A stretch of DNA of 64,000 bases from Terriglobus tenax (GCF_025685395.1 NZ_JAGSYA010000003.1:372001-436000), one strand, 5' to 3'. Counted from the stretch's first letter, positions 35,901 to 43,166 are shown. The notes: generated by a model from the sequence alone, not told the origin. Program-made: numbers and translations.

Positions 35901-36331
35901 CCAACACCACCAGCTACAACAACCGTGCCTCGCGCGCTGACCACTACCGCAAGATGCACATCGTCAACCGCACCGTGCAGAACTGGTGGGGAACGGATCC
36001 CTCGGCCACGCCCTGCACCGCCAGCTCCTCGGGCCTGGTCGTCGACAACGGCGTCTGCGCCTATGCACCCTCACAGCCTGGCCAGTTCGGCACCTCCGGC
36101 GTCAACACGGAGCGCGCTCCGGGCTACCGCCAGATCGACCTGACCGCCGGCAAGGCCTTCCACATCACTGAGTCCCAGAACGTGGAGTTCCGCGCCGACT
36201 TCTTCAACGCCTTCAACATGGCCAGCTACAAGAACCCGGCCAACGGCGTCACCGACTCCAACTTCGGTCAGATCACCGAAACGCGCAGCCCGCAGCGTCA
36301 GATCCAGTTCTCGCTGCACTACGCGTTCTAA
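32990..36331 (+). CDS. TonB-dependent receptor with N-terminal carboxypeptidase-like repeat
   Basis: A 1113-residue outer-membrane protein. Signal peptide to about residue 24 (LFAFRLQAQ). Residues about 27-110 form a CarboxypepD_reg-like domain (TITGTISGTVTDSTGAVVAN, then YAIRFLQIGQYTVTISQQGF). A plug follows (about 115-240: NLPLNGRNFSSVTMFLPGA, VSVNGNRNQSNNYLLDGIEI) and then a long beta barrel ending SLHYAF with a terminal Phe. Acidobacteria carry many of these Oar-like receptors, mostly without known ligands. No SusD-type partner gene is adjacent. It probably imports a bulky organic ligand using TonB energy. It stands before a GH18-like gene and has a strong terminator after it. Confidence 0.88.
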   Translation: MKKGQCFALLFCCFTILFAFRLQAQTITGTISGTVTDSTGAVVANAAVVAKNTSTGVESNTTTNAEGQYAIRFLQIGQYTVTISQQGFSNFSTQPFALEVNQVAKIDGKLSVGEASSSVTVESNVQPILDTDNSTITTTFTANTIQNLPLNGRNFSSVTMFLPGAVATDPTGMTGTNAIERSTNQSGQVSVNGNRNQSNNYLLDGIEINETINNVIGYNPSPDAIENLTVITSNAGAEYGNVNGGDVVAVLKSGTNKIHGSAFAFLENHNLDANTWANNFAGNPRQPFTQTIFGGTIGGPLLKDRLFWFADYQAARYHKGGTQAATVIPQAFRNGDFSSLPVQLTHYVAGQGRVNYVNNQVPITNPVAQYLFAHPELYPLPNRPGTDSLGIQNNYLGSYRNTVRNDQGDVKIDARITARDTIMGRYSQGEASDATPKTPIAITFPGTNSYPFKGVALNWVHTFSPRLINEARGGWSRIRWVQGIPQDTTGVFGTNGNTLVGIGGTQPYPGFSLMDFASGQGALNTTYLTGIGTFGGGSSLINNIFTYGDNLTWQLARHSLHFGIEVLRYQQNNFYPGNDGVMGRIQFSGAFTGSTIPDFVSNQVWYSGIAGNVGRSGQRQYRTAGFVQDDWKMSPTLTVNLGVRYEFDQPIYEVNNKQGNVDLATGNYYTANQQGAAAIFGNARALYHPVYTNIMPRIGFAYNPVPRFVLRGGYGITNYLEGTGANLRLNFNPPFQPAYAYTAVAPSGNNAGTPLTVQTAFPSNISGTLASNFYRAWDSRLRPAFIQQFSLSTEYQLDNKTSVVVGYVGQTGQHLINARAGNQIRQGQTVAPYANLVGQTGSVVVTESRSMMNYNAGQVQVRHRQSMGLEYQVNYTYSKSMTNSPGFYGVSGVSGASAYWQDGYNARGDYGPSGMDVRHNVTGTMVYQLPFGRGQHFGSNINRFTDLAVGGWKVTGTAMLYSGLPVTISGPNTTSYNNRASRADHYRKMHIVNRTVQNWWGTDPSATPCTASSSGLVVDNGVCAYAPSQPGQFGTSGVNTERAPGYRQIDLTAGKAFHITESQNVEFRADFFNAFNMASYKNPANGVTDSNFGQITETRSPQRQIQFSLHYAF

Positions 36332-36353
36332 CTTCTCACTGCACTACTCCAAC

Positions 36354-36400
36354 CGAGCCTCATCCCATGCACGCCTCCCCGGGATGAGGCTCGTCTTTTT
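36354..36400 (+). terminator. Rho-independent terminator
   Basis: CGAGCCTCATCCC and GGGATGAGGCTCG form a perfect 13-base stem with a 14-base loop, followed at once by TCTTTTT. It closes the receptor transcript. Confidence 0.88.
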
Positions 36401-36434
36401 GCACTCCACGCTTGCATATAGTCTTGAGCCAGCA

Positions 36435-37475
36435 ATGAAACTGCTTGCCGCGCTCCTTCTGCTTGCCTCCTCCGCTTTCGCTCAACCAGCAAAATCCATG
36501 CTGTACCTGCGCAATAACCAGCGCGGCATTGACAGCTTCCTGGCCCACCGCAGGCAGATCGACATCCTTGTCCCCACCTGGTACCAGGTGGACGCAGACG
36601 GCCACGTGACCGGCGCCCCCAACCCCACCATCCTCTCCGCCGCGCGCCAGTCCCACATCGCCGTCGTGCCCATCGTCGCTCTTTTCAACAAGGACGCAGC
36701 CCACCACCTGCTCACCACGCCCGCCGCGGAAGACAGCTTCGCTAACGGCCTTCTCGTCCTCTGCCGCGAGCATCACTACACCGGCATCCAGCTCGACATT
36801 GAAAACATTCTCGCCACCGACCGCGACCCCTTCACCGCGATGGTCCGCAAGCTCTCAGAAGCCCTGCACCGCGAGCACTTCGAGCTGCAGATCGCCGTCG
36901 TTCCACCCGCTCCCGGCCAACCCGGCGAGACCGCCTTCGGCCGCTGGATCTGGGAAGAATGGCGCGGCGTCTTCGACCTGAAAGCCATCGCTCCGTTTGT
37001 CGACGCCATCGGCCTGATGACCTACGACCAGCACACCCGCTACACCATGCCCGGCCCCGTCGCCGGATGGAACTGGACCCGGCAGAACCTCGACTACGCC
37101 CTTGCGCAGGGAGTCCCGCGCAACAAGCTCTACCTCGGCATCGCTCTCTACGGTTACCACTGGTTCACCGGCGACCCCATGTTCGACCACAAGGAGCCGC
37201 ACCCCAACCTCACCGCCGACTACATCTCCTGGCGCGACTCCATGCAACTGCTGCACACCTACGCCCCCGGCAGGCTGCCGCAGTGGGACGCCGACGAACA
37301 CACCGAATGGTTCTACTTCTACCGCGACCAGATGCGCGAATACATCTTCCTCACCGGCCGCCGTACCTTCGCCGACCGCTACCGCCTGGCCCAGCAGGAA
37401 CACCTCGCGGGCTTCTGCTCCTGGGTCCTGGGCGAAGAAGACCCCGCCATCTGGCAGCTCCTGCCAAAGCACTAA
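36435..37475 (+). CDS. Exported GH18-like glycoside hydrolase family protein
   Basis: A 346-residue exported protein (signal peptide LLAALLLLASSAFAQ). The (beta/alpha)8 layout of GH18 is visible: NNQRGIDSFLAHRRQIDILV, TWYQVDADGHV, HHYTGIQLDIENIL, VDAIGLMTYDQHTRYTM, LALYGYHWFTGDP and AGFCSWVLGEEDPAIWQL. The catalytic DxxDxDxE is partly changed: TGIQLDIE keeps the last Asp and the Glu (acid/base) but the first Asp is Thr and the second is Gln, as in YaaH-type cell-wall relatives. It may act on peptidoglycan-related glycans rather than chitin. It follows the receptor after a terminator, so it is probably its own unit. Confidence 0.72.
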   Translation: MKLLAALLLLASSAFAQPAKSMLYLRNNQRGIDSFLAHRRQIDILVPTWYQVDADGHVTGAPNPTILSAARQSHIAVVPIVALFNKDAAHHLLTTPAAEDSFANGLLVLCREHHYTGIQLDIENILATDRDPFTAMVRKLSEALHREHFELQIAVVPPAPGQPGETAFGRWIWEEWRGVFDLKAIAPFVDAIGLMTYDQHTRYTMPGPVAGWNWTRQNLDYALAQGVPRNKLYLGIALYGYHWFTGDPMFDHKEPHPNLTADYISWRDSMQLLHTYAPGRLPQWDADEHTEWFYFYRDQMREYIFLTGRRTFADRYRLAQQEHLAGFCSWVLGEEDPAIWQLLPKH

Positions 37476-37624
37476 CGGACAACCCACACTCCGGGTGCCC
37501 CATATCTGCGCAGCAGATGTGGGAAATCGAGCGAAAGCGAGACCGTTTCGCTTACGGGCACGGCTTCAGTCGTGCCGAAGAATCCGACGCAAGAAACAAA
37601 GGGCGCCGGCCTCGATGGCCGGCG
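37476..37624. repeat. Mosaic intergenic repeat block
   Basis: Contains CCGGGTGCCCCATATCTGCG then CAGCAGATGTGGGAAATCGA, CGGGCACGGCTTCAGTCGTGCC-like text and the hairpin CGCCGGCC-TCGAT-GGCCGGCG (37604-37624), which abuts the stop of the next gene on the minus strand. Confidence 0.65.
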
Positions 37625-38938
37625 TTACGTTTTGATCACGGTTCTGCATCCAATCTCCCGCTCCCCCAACCCACACCCATCCATCACCACCTGCACCACC
37701 CACCACACCCCTGGCATCCCAAGCACCATCCCCGCAAACGCCCATCCAAAGTGCACATGCTCCAATGCGCGGAACACCGCCCGAACCCCATCCGCGCCGT
37801 ACTCCCCATCTTCATAACGCACCCGCCGCAGACGTTGCGTTGGGTGCTCCTCCGCCGCGCGAATCACCATGCCCCGCACCTCGTGCCGCTCAAACCACAG
37901 CCGCACCTCGCTGCACGGACCACATGCAGCGCTTACCCAAAGCACCGCGGGCGCAGCATCCGGTTCCACATACGGTCTCCATCGCACACGCCAGTCCCGC
38001 ACCTGCCCGCGATACCGAACCCAACGCTCTCCAAACCGCAGGCGCAGGTCCTCGCCTTCATCCCACGCCGCCAGTCCGGCGGAGTACACCACGCTGACCA
38101 CAGCACCCAGCGCCAGCCATCCACTCCGCAACACAGCCGCCCATGCCAGCATCACCAGCACGCAGCTCAACTGCATCGGGTTCGCCACATAGCGATACAC
38201 CCCACTCACCACCAGCCTCCGCGGCGGATCAAACGGAATCGGCGTCCCCGCGCCGCGCACCCCGAACTCCCGCGCCGCCGCCACACCCATCACGCCCAGC
38301 AGGAGCACGCATTGGACAGCAACGGCTCCCAGGGCGTTTTCCCAACGCGGGTGGGTTCGAAGCCAACACAAGCGCTGTTCCCAACCACCACCACGCAACA
38401 CAAACACACACTCCGGCAGCAGAAACAGAACCACCATCCCCGCCATCACCACCTGCATCCAGGCCCTTCGGGCAGGGAAGCGCTGCACCCTCGTCCACTC
38501 ACCCAGCAACACCGCGGGCAGCAGGCCTACAACCACAAACCCCGCTTCTCCCCAAAGCCACTCTCGCGAAAGCACAAGTACCGGCGAGCACATCGGCATC
38601 ACCAGCAGGTCAAAACTCACCAGGGTCACTACCCGCCACGCCCACGGCAAGCTTCCCGGTAGCAACACGGGCACGGCGCCCCACAATACCACCCACCCCA
38701 GGTACGCCTCCAGCGGCATGCCACGCACAGCCGGGCCATGGACCGTAAACTTCCACCATCCCGCACGCTGATTCACCGTCTGCAACGCCCACAGCACAGG
38801 CAACAGCCACAACACCGCCACCAGCACCGCCGCGCCTGTGCGGCTACGGTTCCGTGCGGGAGCAAGAATCCATCCAGCTACCGCCATCACCATAGGTCCA
38901 TACAACATCCCCACTCGCACCGCGACCTCATGTGTCAT
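37625..38938 (-). CDS. Membrane protein with isoprenylcysteine methyltransferase-like and CxxC thiol domains
   Basis: A 437-residue multi-pass protein. About residues 1-190 form a membrane region of several helices with no family I recognise. About 245-345 match the ICMT/PEMT methyltransferase family: TPIPFDPPRRLVVSGVYRYV, ANPMQLSCVLVMLAW and AAWDEGEDLRLRFGERWVRY give the conserved PFxPP, YRYxxNPM and EExxL..FG..Y pattern. About 360-400 resemble a DCC/DUF393 thiol-oxidoreductase fold with a CxxC pair (LWVSAACGPCSEVRLWF). The start at 38938 has GAGGTG upstream. Such a fusion is unusual; a role in prenyl or thiol modification of envelope components is inference. The next gene upstream on this strand starts 39 bases away. 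Confidence 0.72.
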   Translation of the reverse strand: MTHEVAVRVGMLYGPMVMAVAGWILAPARNRSRTGAAVLVAVLWLLPVLWALQTVNQRAGWWKFTVHGPAVRGMPLEAYLGWVVLWGAVPVLLPGSLPWAWRVVTLVSFDLLVMPMCSPVLVLSREWLWGEAGFVVVGLLPAVLLGEWTRVQRFPARRAWMQVVMAGMVVLFLLPECVFVLRGGGWEQRLCWLRTHPRWENALGAVAVQCVLLLGVMGVAAAREFGVRGAGTPIPFDPPRRLVVSGVYRYVANPMQLSCVLVMLAWAAVLRSGWLALGAVVSVVYSAGLAAWDEGEDLRLRFGERWVRYRGQVRDWRVRWRPYVEPDAAPAVLWVSAACGPCSEVRLWFERHEVRGMVIRAAEEHPTQRLRRVRYEDGEYGADGVRAVFRALEHVHFGWAFAGMVLGMPGVWWVVQVVMDGCGLGEREIGCRTVIKT

Positions 38939-38976
38939 CCACGCACCTCGGGGAACTAACAACCAGGAACCAATGA

Positions 38977-39912
38977 CTACCGTGGGTCCGCATCCGCCGC
39001 AATCAGGTAGTCCGCCGCCTGCTTCACGGCAAACCGCTCCCACGGCCCGAAGTACCACGCCGGATCAAGCCTCCGTGCATACTGGATCGTCCACCGCACC
39101 TCGCTCTGTCCCGGTGCCACTTCATGCCATCGCACCTCGCTCACCTCCCACGCCATCCATTGCCGCAGGTGTGTCTCATCGCTCACGCGTTCAAAGCGAA
39201 CATACCCCGGTCCGCTGGCCGCCACCCGCATCACCAGGTCGCCTGGCCCATCGCCTTCCGCCCCGCTGAAGTGCATCCGCCGCAGATCTCCCACCCGCAG
39301 GCCGGTGCCCTGAACCGCAAGCGGGCGAGGGAAGCCTATCCGCAGAAAGCCGGGAAGAGGCGTCTCCGGCCGCAGTCCGGCAGCCAGTGCCTGCTCTACC
39401 TGTGCCGGAGCGGCCCGTACCACCCGCACCGTCTCCACCCGTTCGCTGCGCGCGAACGAGAGCGTCGGCGTCACACCCTCCAGCGCCATCGGCAACAATG
39501 CCAGCCAGGCCCAGGCAAAGACGCTGCGGTCTTTGTCCTCGCGCTGCTTCTTGCGCGCGTAATCAAGGCAAGCTCCTGTAACCAGCCCCACCGCAAAGAA
39601 GAGCGGCGACGCGAACAGGATGCACAGGTATCCCTCGCCCGCCAGTGGAGCAGCCGTGAGCAGAATAATGGCCAGCCCCTTCACAATGGCGCCCTTGGCC
39701 GTCTTCGCCTTGGGCGTAAATGCCAGTAGAACCGCCAGCACCACGGGAATACCGATAAACATCAGCCCCGTTGTTCCCAGTCCGCCGCGCCACACCGTCT
39801 TGTAGACAATTGCTCCGGCAACAGCCGCTACGGCGATCATTGCAGCCAGCATCCACTGCTCATCCGAAGGCCACCTGCCCTTGTCTTCGCGGTCCAGCTC
39901 ATCTGCCCACAT
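38977..39912 (-). CDS. Membrane protein with SRPBCC-like domain
   Basis: A 311-residue protein. The first about 130 residues hold several membrane segments (AAMIAVAAVAGAIVYKTVW, GLMFIGIPVVLAVLLAFT, LAIILLTAAPLAGEGYLCIL). The rest is soluble: RVVRAAPAQVEQALAAGL, FLRIGFPRPLAVQGTGLRVG, GDLVMRVAASGPGYVRFERV, EVRWHEVAPGQSEVRWTIQY and ARRLDPAWYFGPWERFAVKQ, the helix-grip (SRPBCC/polyketide-cyclase-like) pattern for binding hydrophobic ligands. It ends 39 bases before the methyltransferase-like gene, so the two are probably co-transcribed. Two TGAACNNGTTCA sites lie upstream. Confidence 0.65.
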   Translation of the reverse strand: MWADELDREDKGRWPSDEQWMLAAMIAVAAVAGAIVYKTVWRGGLGTTGLMFIGIPVVLAVLLAFTPKAKTAKGAIVKGLAIILLTAAPLAGEGYLCILFASPLFFAVGLVTGACLDYARKKQREDKDRSVFAWAWLALLPMALEGVTPTLSFARSERVETVRVVRAAPAQVEQALAAGLRPETPLPGFLRIGFPRPLAVQGTGLRVGDLRRMHFSGAEGDGPGDLVMRVAASGPGYVRFERVSDETHLRQWMAWEVSEVRWHEVAPGQSEVRWTIQYARRLDPAWYFGPWERFAVKQAADYLIAADADPR

Positions 39913-39926
39913 GGAACACCTCGATT

Positions 39927-39940
39927 CTGAACGTGTTCAG
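39927..39940. promoter_or_regulatory. Palindromic operator, copy 1
   Basis: CTGAAC-GT-GTTCAG is a perfect 6-base palindrome 14 bases before the start codon of the SRPBCC-like gene. A second copy lies 48 bases away. Confidence 0.6.
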
Positions 39941-39974
39941 TATTGCGCCGCGCTAAGCCCTCGTCAAGGATTTT

Positions 39975-39988
39975 CTGAACACGTTCAC
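39975..39988. promoter_or_regulatory. Palindromic operator, copy 2
   Basis: CTGAAC-AC-GTTCAC repeats the TGAACNNGTTCA core of the site at 39927-39940, with centres 48 bases apart. Two such dyads on one promoter suggest a TetR-like repressor binding twice; its gene is not nearby. Confidence 0.6.
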
Positions 39989-40175
39989 AAACATCTATAT
40001 CCAGGGGATCTTTTGTCACCCTGGAGGAATCTGCTTCTTCCGCCACAACGGGGATGCCCCATTCACGCGCAGCGTGAGCGGGAATCGAGCGGAGGGAGCA
40101 GGGGCCTTCAGGCCGCTGAAAACCTGCCAAACAAGCAAAGAACGCCGGCCTCGATGGCGGCGTCCCCCAGACTCC
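39989..40175. repeat. Mosaic intergenic repeat block
   Basis: Contains TTTTGTCACCCTGGAGGAATC, CTGCTTCTTCCGCC, GGGATGCCCCATTCACGCGC with AGCGTGAGCGGGAATCGA, and a decayed copy of the GCCGGCC hairpin (40143-40160). No gene is seen. Confidence 0.6.
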
Positions 40176-40730
40176 CTACAGCTTCCACTCCACCGGCACC
40201 ACCGTCTCCGGCAGATACAACGGGTGCCACGGAATTCCCTGCTTGCTCAGCCGCAACACCTGCGGGGTCACGCTGGCCTTCTCGCAGAGCAGCCTCGCCA
40301 CCTGCTCACCGCGCGCCCGCAGACGTTTGTCCACCGGAGTTCCATAGGCAAAGACCACCACATCCGAGTCCTTCGCCATCTCGATCAGGTAGCGATCATT
40401 CTCCGGACCCACCGGGTCCTCCACTTCCAGAAGACGCTTCTGCTCGGTCGCGCGATAAGCGAAGGTGTTGCCCACATACAGCCCGCCGTAACCCCACTTC
40501 CGCGCCAGGCGGCCGCACTTGGCCACCGTCGGATCGTCCACGTCGATGTCGGCGGTGCTCGGATTCATCATTACGAACAGGATGTGAGGTTTCGCCTCAT
40601 CCCAGATGCGTTTCAGCGTGTAGCGGTACTCGTTGTGTTTCCCGCCAAACTCCGCCGTGCTCGTCGCTCCGGCGTAGACCGCCAGCCGCACCTTGCCTCC
40701 CGGGTCGTGCGCTTTCACCTTCTTCGCCAT
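40176..40730 (-). CDS. DUF1643-family protein
   Basis: A 184-residue soluble protein of the DUF1643 family, recognised by LFVMMNPSTADIDVDDPTVA, then CGRLARKWGYGGLYVGNTFA, then YRATEQKRLLE and VVFAYGTPVDK. No biochemical activity is established for the family. It starts 2 bases after the pgeF stop, so translation is coupled; the ATG at 40730 opens the conserved part. Confidence 0.85.
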   Translation of the reverse strand: MAKKVKAHDPGGKVRLAVYAGATSTAEFGGKHNEYRYTLKRIWDEAKPHILFVMMNPSTADIDVDDPTVAKCGRLARKWGYGGLYVGNTFAYRATEQKRLLEVEDPVGPENDRYLIEMAKDSDVVVFAYGTPVDKRLRARGEQVARLLCEKASVTPQVLRLSKQGIPWHPLYLPETVVPVEWKL

Positions 40731-40732
40731 CG

Positions 40733-41503
40733 TCAGCCTTTTACTCCCGCCGCGGCGATCATGCGTCCGGTCACGCCCTTCTCCGCCCGGTGCGAGAAGA
40801 AACGGTCCAGCTGGTGCGCCGTGCATTCACCCAGAACGGTCACGCTCTCCGGTCTCAGGCCGCTGTCCACCAACTGCCTCCGGTTGGCTTCCCATAGATT
40901 GATCAGCCGGCCCTCGAAGAGCTCCTCCGCATACGTCCAGCGCTCGCGGAAGGCGGTACGAACCTCGTTACCTGTCTCGAAGCAGCATGGCCCAATCCCC
41001 GGTCCAATCGCACCCAGCATGTCCGCGGGAGCGGAACCGAACTCGGAAGCCATTCTCAGCACTCCTGCCTCGACAATCCCCGCGACCGTTCCCCGCCATC
41101 CGGCATGGAAGACGCCGACAGCTTTTTGTACGGGATCCACCAGGATCACCGGGATGCAGTCGGCGGTCTGGACGCCGATCAGGATGCCCGGCTCATTCGT
41201 CACCAGCCCGTCACCCTCCAGCACCGCGCGGCCATTCTCCGTGATCAGCGGTTCTAGCCCGGCATGCACCCGGTTGATGACAACTCCATGCGTCTGGCGC
41301 GTCAAAACCGTGTCTGAAACCGCATTTAAGGTCGTTCTAAGCGCAAAGATGCGCCGGTTTTCCGCCACGTTGGCGTCCGTATCTTCCTTCGTCCAGCCAA
41401 GGTTCAGGTCGTCCGGACGTCGGTAGACAGTGGAAACGCCACCCAGCCGGGTACTGAACCCATGCCACAGCCAATCGAAATCCCACGCGCGCAACACACT
41501 CAT
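40733..41503 (-). CDS. pgeF: Peptidoglycan editing factor / polyphenol-oxidase-like protein
   Basis: A 256-residue protein of the YfiH/PgeF (formerly laccase-like, DUF152) family. The zinc-binding residues are visible in TRQTHG, VQTADCIPVILVD and VGVFHAGWRGTVAGIV, the family CxH/HAGWRG signature; GPGIGPCCFETGNEV is also conserved. Members act as purine nucleoside phosphorylase/adenosine deaminase or edit muropeptide mis-synthesis. The ATG at 41503 is the natural start. It sits just left of the composition flip. Confidence 0.85.
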   Translation of the reverse strand: MSVLRAWDFDWLWHGFSTRLGGVSTVYRRPDDLNLGWTKEDTDANVAENRRIFALRTTLNAVSDTVLTRQTHGVVINRVHAGLEPLITENGRAVLEGDGLVTNEPGILIGVQTADCIPVILVDPVQKAVGVFHAGWRGTVAGIVEAGVLRMASEFGSAPADMLGAIGPGIGPCCFETGNEVRTAFRERWTYAEELFEGRLINLWEANRRQLVDSGLRPESVTVLGECTAHQLDRFFSHRAEKGVTGRMIAAAGVKG

Positions 41504-41765
41504 AGCTTTGATCTTAAGTGGAAAGACCCTCCTTCCGGAGGGTCTTAGAGGCAGTGAGGGAGGGTATATGGAAGTGAGTAGAAGATGTATCCGCAAGGGA
41601 TGAAAAACTAGGAATTCACTGCTTCAGGAAGGATGCTTTGAATTTGCCTCTAAACTTGCCCTTATCTACTGCACGACAACAACCAAAGTTTTCCACAGGT
41701 AAATCTTGGGAATTTCATGCAACGTTTCAAACGGTTTTTCTGAATGTGGCAAAAATTTGCCACAT
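41504..41765. other. Candidate replication origin region
   Basis: This 262-base AT-richer gap lies between two minus-strand genes at the point where strand composition flips from C-rich to G-rich on the given strand. It holds TTTTCCACA (41689-41697), which fits the relaxed DnaA-box consensus TTWTNCACA, and, in an inverted repeat reaching 41769, two TTTGCCACA 9-mers (one mismatch each). dnaA, dnaN and gyrB are not adjacent, so the call rests on skew and boxes only. Confidence 0.5.
41523..41546 (-). terminator. Terminator-like hairpin
   Basis: AAGACCCTCC and GGAGGGTCTT form a perfect 10-base stem with a 4-base loop. It follows the sigma-54 activator gene (minus strand) by about 220 bases and precedes pgeF, so it may end the former transcript or act as a leader structure. 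Confidence 0.55.
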
Positions 41766-41769
41766 TCAG
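41740..41769. repeat. Perfect inverted repeat at the end of the sigma-54 activator gene
   Basis: CTGAATGTGGCAAA and TTTGCCACATTCAG are perfect 14-base arms with a 2-base spacer, overlapping the stop region of the activator gene. Each arm contains a TTTGCCACA DnaA-box-like 9-mer. Confidence 0.75.
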
Positions 41770-43166
41770 GCAATTAAATGCTGCTTTATGTCTTCCTCGC
41801 GATCGATCTGGTCGATCTTGCTGCGGAGAGAGCGGTAGCTGATGCCCAGCCGTTCTGCTGCTGCTTTGCGGTTCCAGCGGACGGTCTCCAGCGTCTCCAG
41901 GATCAGCCGGCGTTCTGCCTGCCAGGCGGCACGCTTGCCCACTTCCAACAGGCTGGCGCCTGCCGGCTGGCGAGCGGGCTCTGAAGCGGTTGCAGCCGCC
42001 ACCGGTGCAGGGGCGGGGGCGGGGGCGGGAAGCGGGGCCGGTGGGTGGCTGCGGGCGGAGAGCTCGCGCAGGATCTGGGTTTCGCCGCCGACGATGACGA
42101 AGCGCTTGCACAGGTTTTCGAGCTCGCGAATGTTGCCGGGCCAGCTGTAGGCCAGCAGGGCGGACATGGCTTCGGGCGAGAAGGTGGTCTGCTCGCGGCC
42201 GTAGATGCCGGCGTATTTGTAAAGGAAGTGGCGGATCAGCGGGGCGATCTCGTCGCGGCGCTCGCGCAGGGGCGGAATGTGCACAGTGACGACGTTGATG
42301 CGGTAGAAGAGGTCTTCGCGGAAGAGCCCTTCGGCGACGCGCTGCTCGAGTAATTTGTTTGTTGCGCAAAGAACGCGGACGTCGACGGCGACGTCCTGCT
42401 TGGCGCCCAGGCGGGAGAAGGCCCCGTCCTGCAGAACGTGCAGAAGCTTGGCCTGCAGGGCGGGCTGCATTTCGCCGATCTCGTCCAGAAAGAGGGTGCC
42501 GGTGTGGGCCAGTTCAAAACGGCCTGGCTTGGAGCGTGTGGCGCCGGTGAAGGCTCCTGCTTCGTAGCCGAAGAGCTCGCTTTCGAGCAGGTCGTCCGGG
42601 ATGGCGGCGCAGTTGACCTTGACGAACGGCTTGGCTGCGCGGCGGGATTGCTCAAAGATCATGCGGGCGACAACGTCTTTTCCGACGCCGCTTTCGCCGC
42701 GGATAAGTACGGTGGCACTGGTGGCGGCCACCTTGGAGATGGTGTCGCGAATCTCCGCCATGCGCGGGTGGTTGCCGAAGAGGACGGGAAGTCCACCTTC
42801 TTTGGCGGGTCCCTGGGGAAGAGCTTCCATCAGGGTGCGAAGGCACTGGCGAATCTCTTCCGGTTCGGCGGACAGGGTGAGGAGTTCCCTGGCTCCGGCT
42901 TTTGAGGCCGCGAAGGCAAGGTCAGCCCGTGATGCGGGCAACAGGACAACGACGGGGATTCCGGCGGACTCGTCGCAGATGCGGCGCAGGGTGGCCAGGT
43001 CTTCGCGCAGCTCGACGATCACGATGGCAGGAGAGATGGTCTTCCACTGCTCGGCGGCGACGGGTTCGAGCTCAAACCCGGAGGCAAGCAGGGCGGTCTG
43101 TAGAGTGGCCACGGCGGCCTGGGAGGTGAGAACCGCCGCCACACGAATTGGCGAAGCCGGGGTCAT
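41766..43166 (-). CDS. Sigma-54-dependent transcriptional activator
   Basis: A 466-residue enhancer-binding protein. Residues about 1-115 look like a receiver domain but read AIVIVELREDLATL where receivers have their phospho-acceptor Asp (typically VLLDL..P), so Glu stands at that place. The AAA+ domain (about 140-370) has Walker A GESGVGKDVVARMIFEQS, the GAFTGA loop (YEAGAFTGATRSKPGRF), Walker B TLFLDEIGEMQPALQAKLL and the sensor Arg regions. The last 45 residues are a Fis-type helix-turn-helix (WNRKAAAERLGISYRSLRSK). It drives sigma-54 promoters at unknown targets; the receiver may be permanently active. Confidence 0.92.
   Translation of the reverse strand: MTPASPIRVAAVLTSQAAVATLQTALLASGFELEPVAAEQWKTISPAIVIVELREDLATLRRICDESAGIPVVVLLPASRADLAFAASKAGARELLTLSAEPEEIRQCLRTLMEALPQGPAKEGGLPVLFGNHPRMAEIRDTISKVAATSATVLIRGESGVGKDVVARMIFEQSRRAAKPFVKVNCAAIPDDLLESELFGYEAGAFTGATRSKPGRFELAHTGTLFLDEIGEMQPALQAKLLHVLQDGAFSRLGAKQDVAVDVRVLCATNKLLEQRVAEGLFREDLFYRINVVTVHIPPLRERRDEIAPLIRHFLYKYAGIYGREQTTFSPEAMSALLAYSWPGNIRELENLCKRFVIVGGETQILRELSARSHPPAPLPAPAPAPAPVAAATASEPARQPAGASLLEVGKRAAWQAERRLILETLETVRWNRKAAAERLGISYRSLRSKIDQIDREEDIKQHLIA

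Noticed and set aside
36959-38662. A 567-residue plus-strand frame across the GH18-like gene and the methyltransferase-like gene
   Set aside because: It runs out of frame through one gene and antisense through the next, is Arg/His/Pro-rich without domains, and crosses a repeat block.
41741-41765. A sigma-54 promoter (TGGCAAAAATTTGCC) next to the sigma-54 activator gene
   Set aside because: The GG (41748-41749) and GC (41759-41760) are separated by 9 bases, not the required 10, and the word is simply the centre of a perfect inverted repeat.
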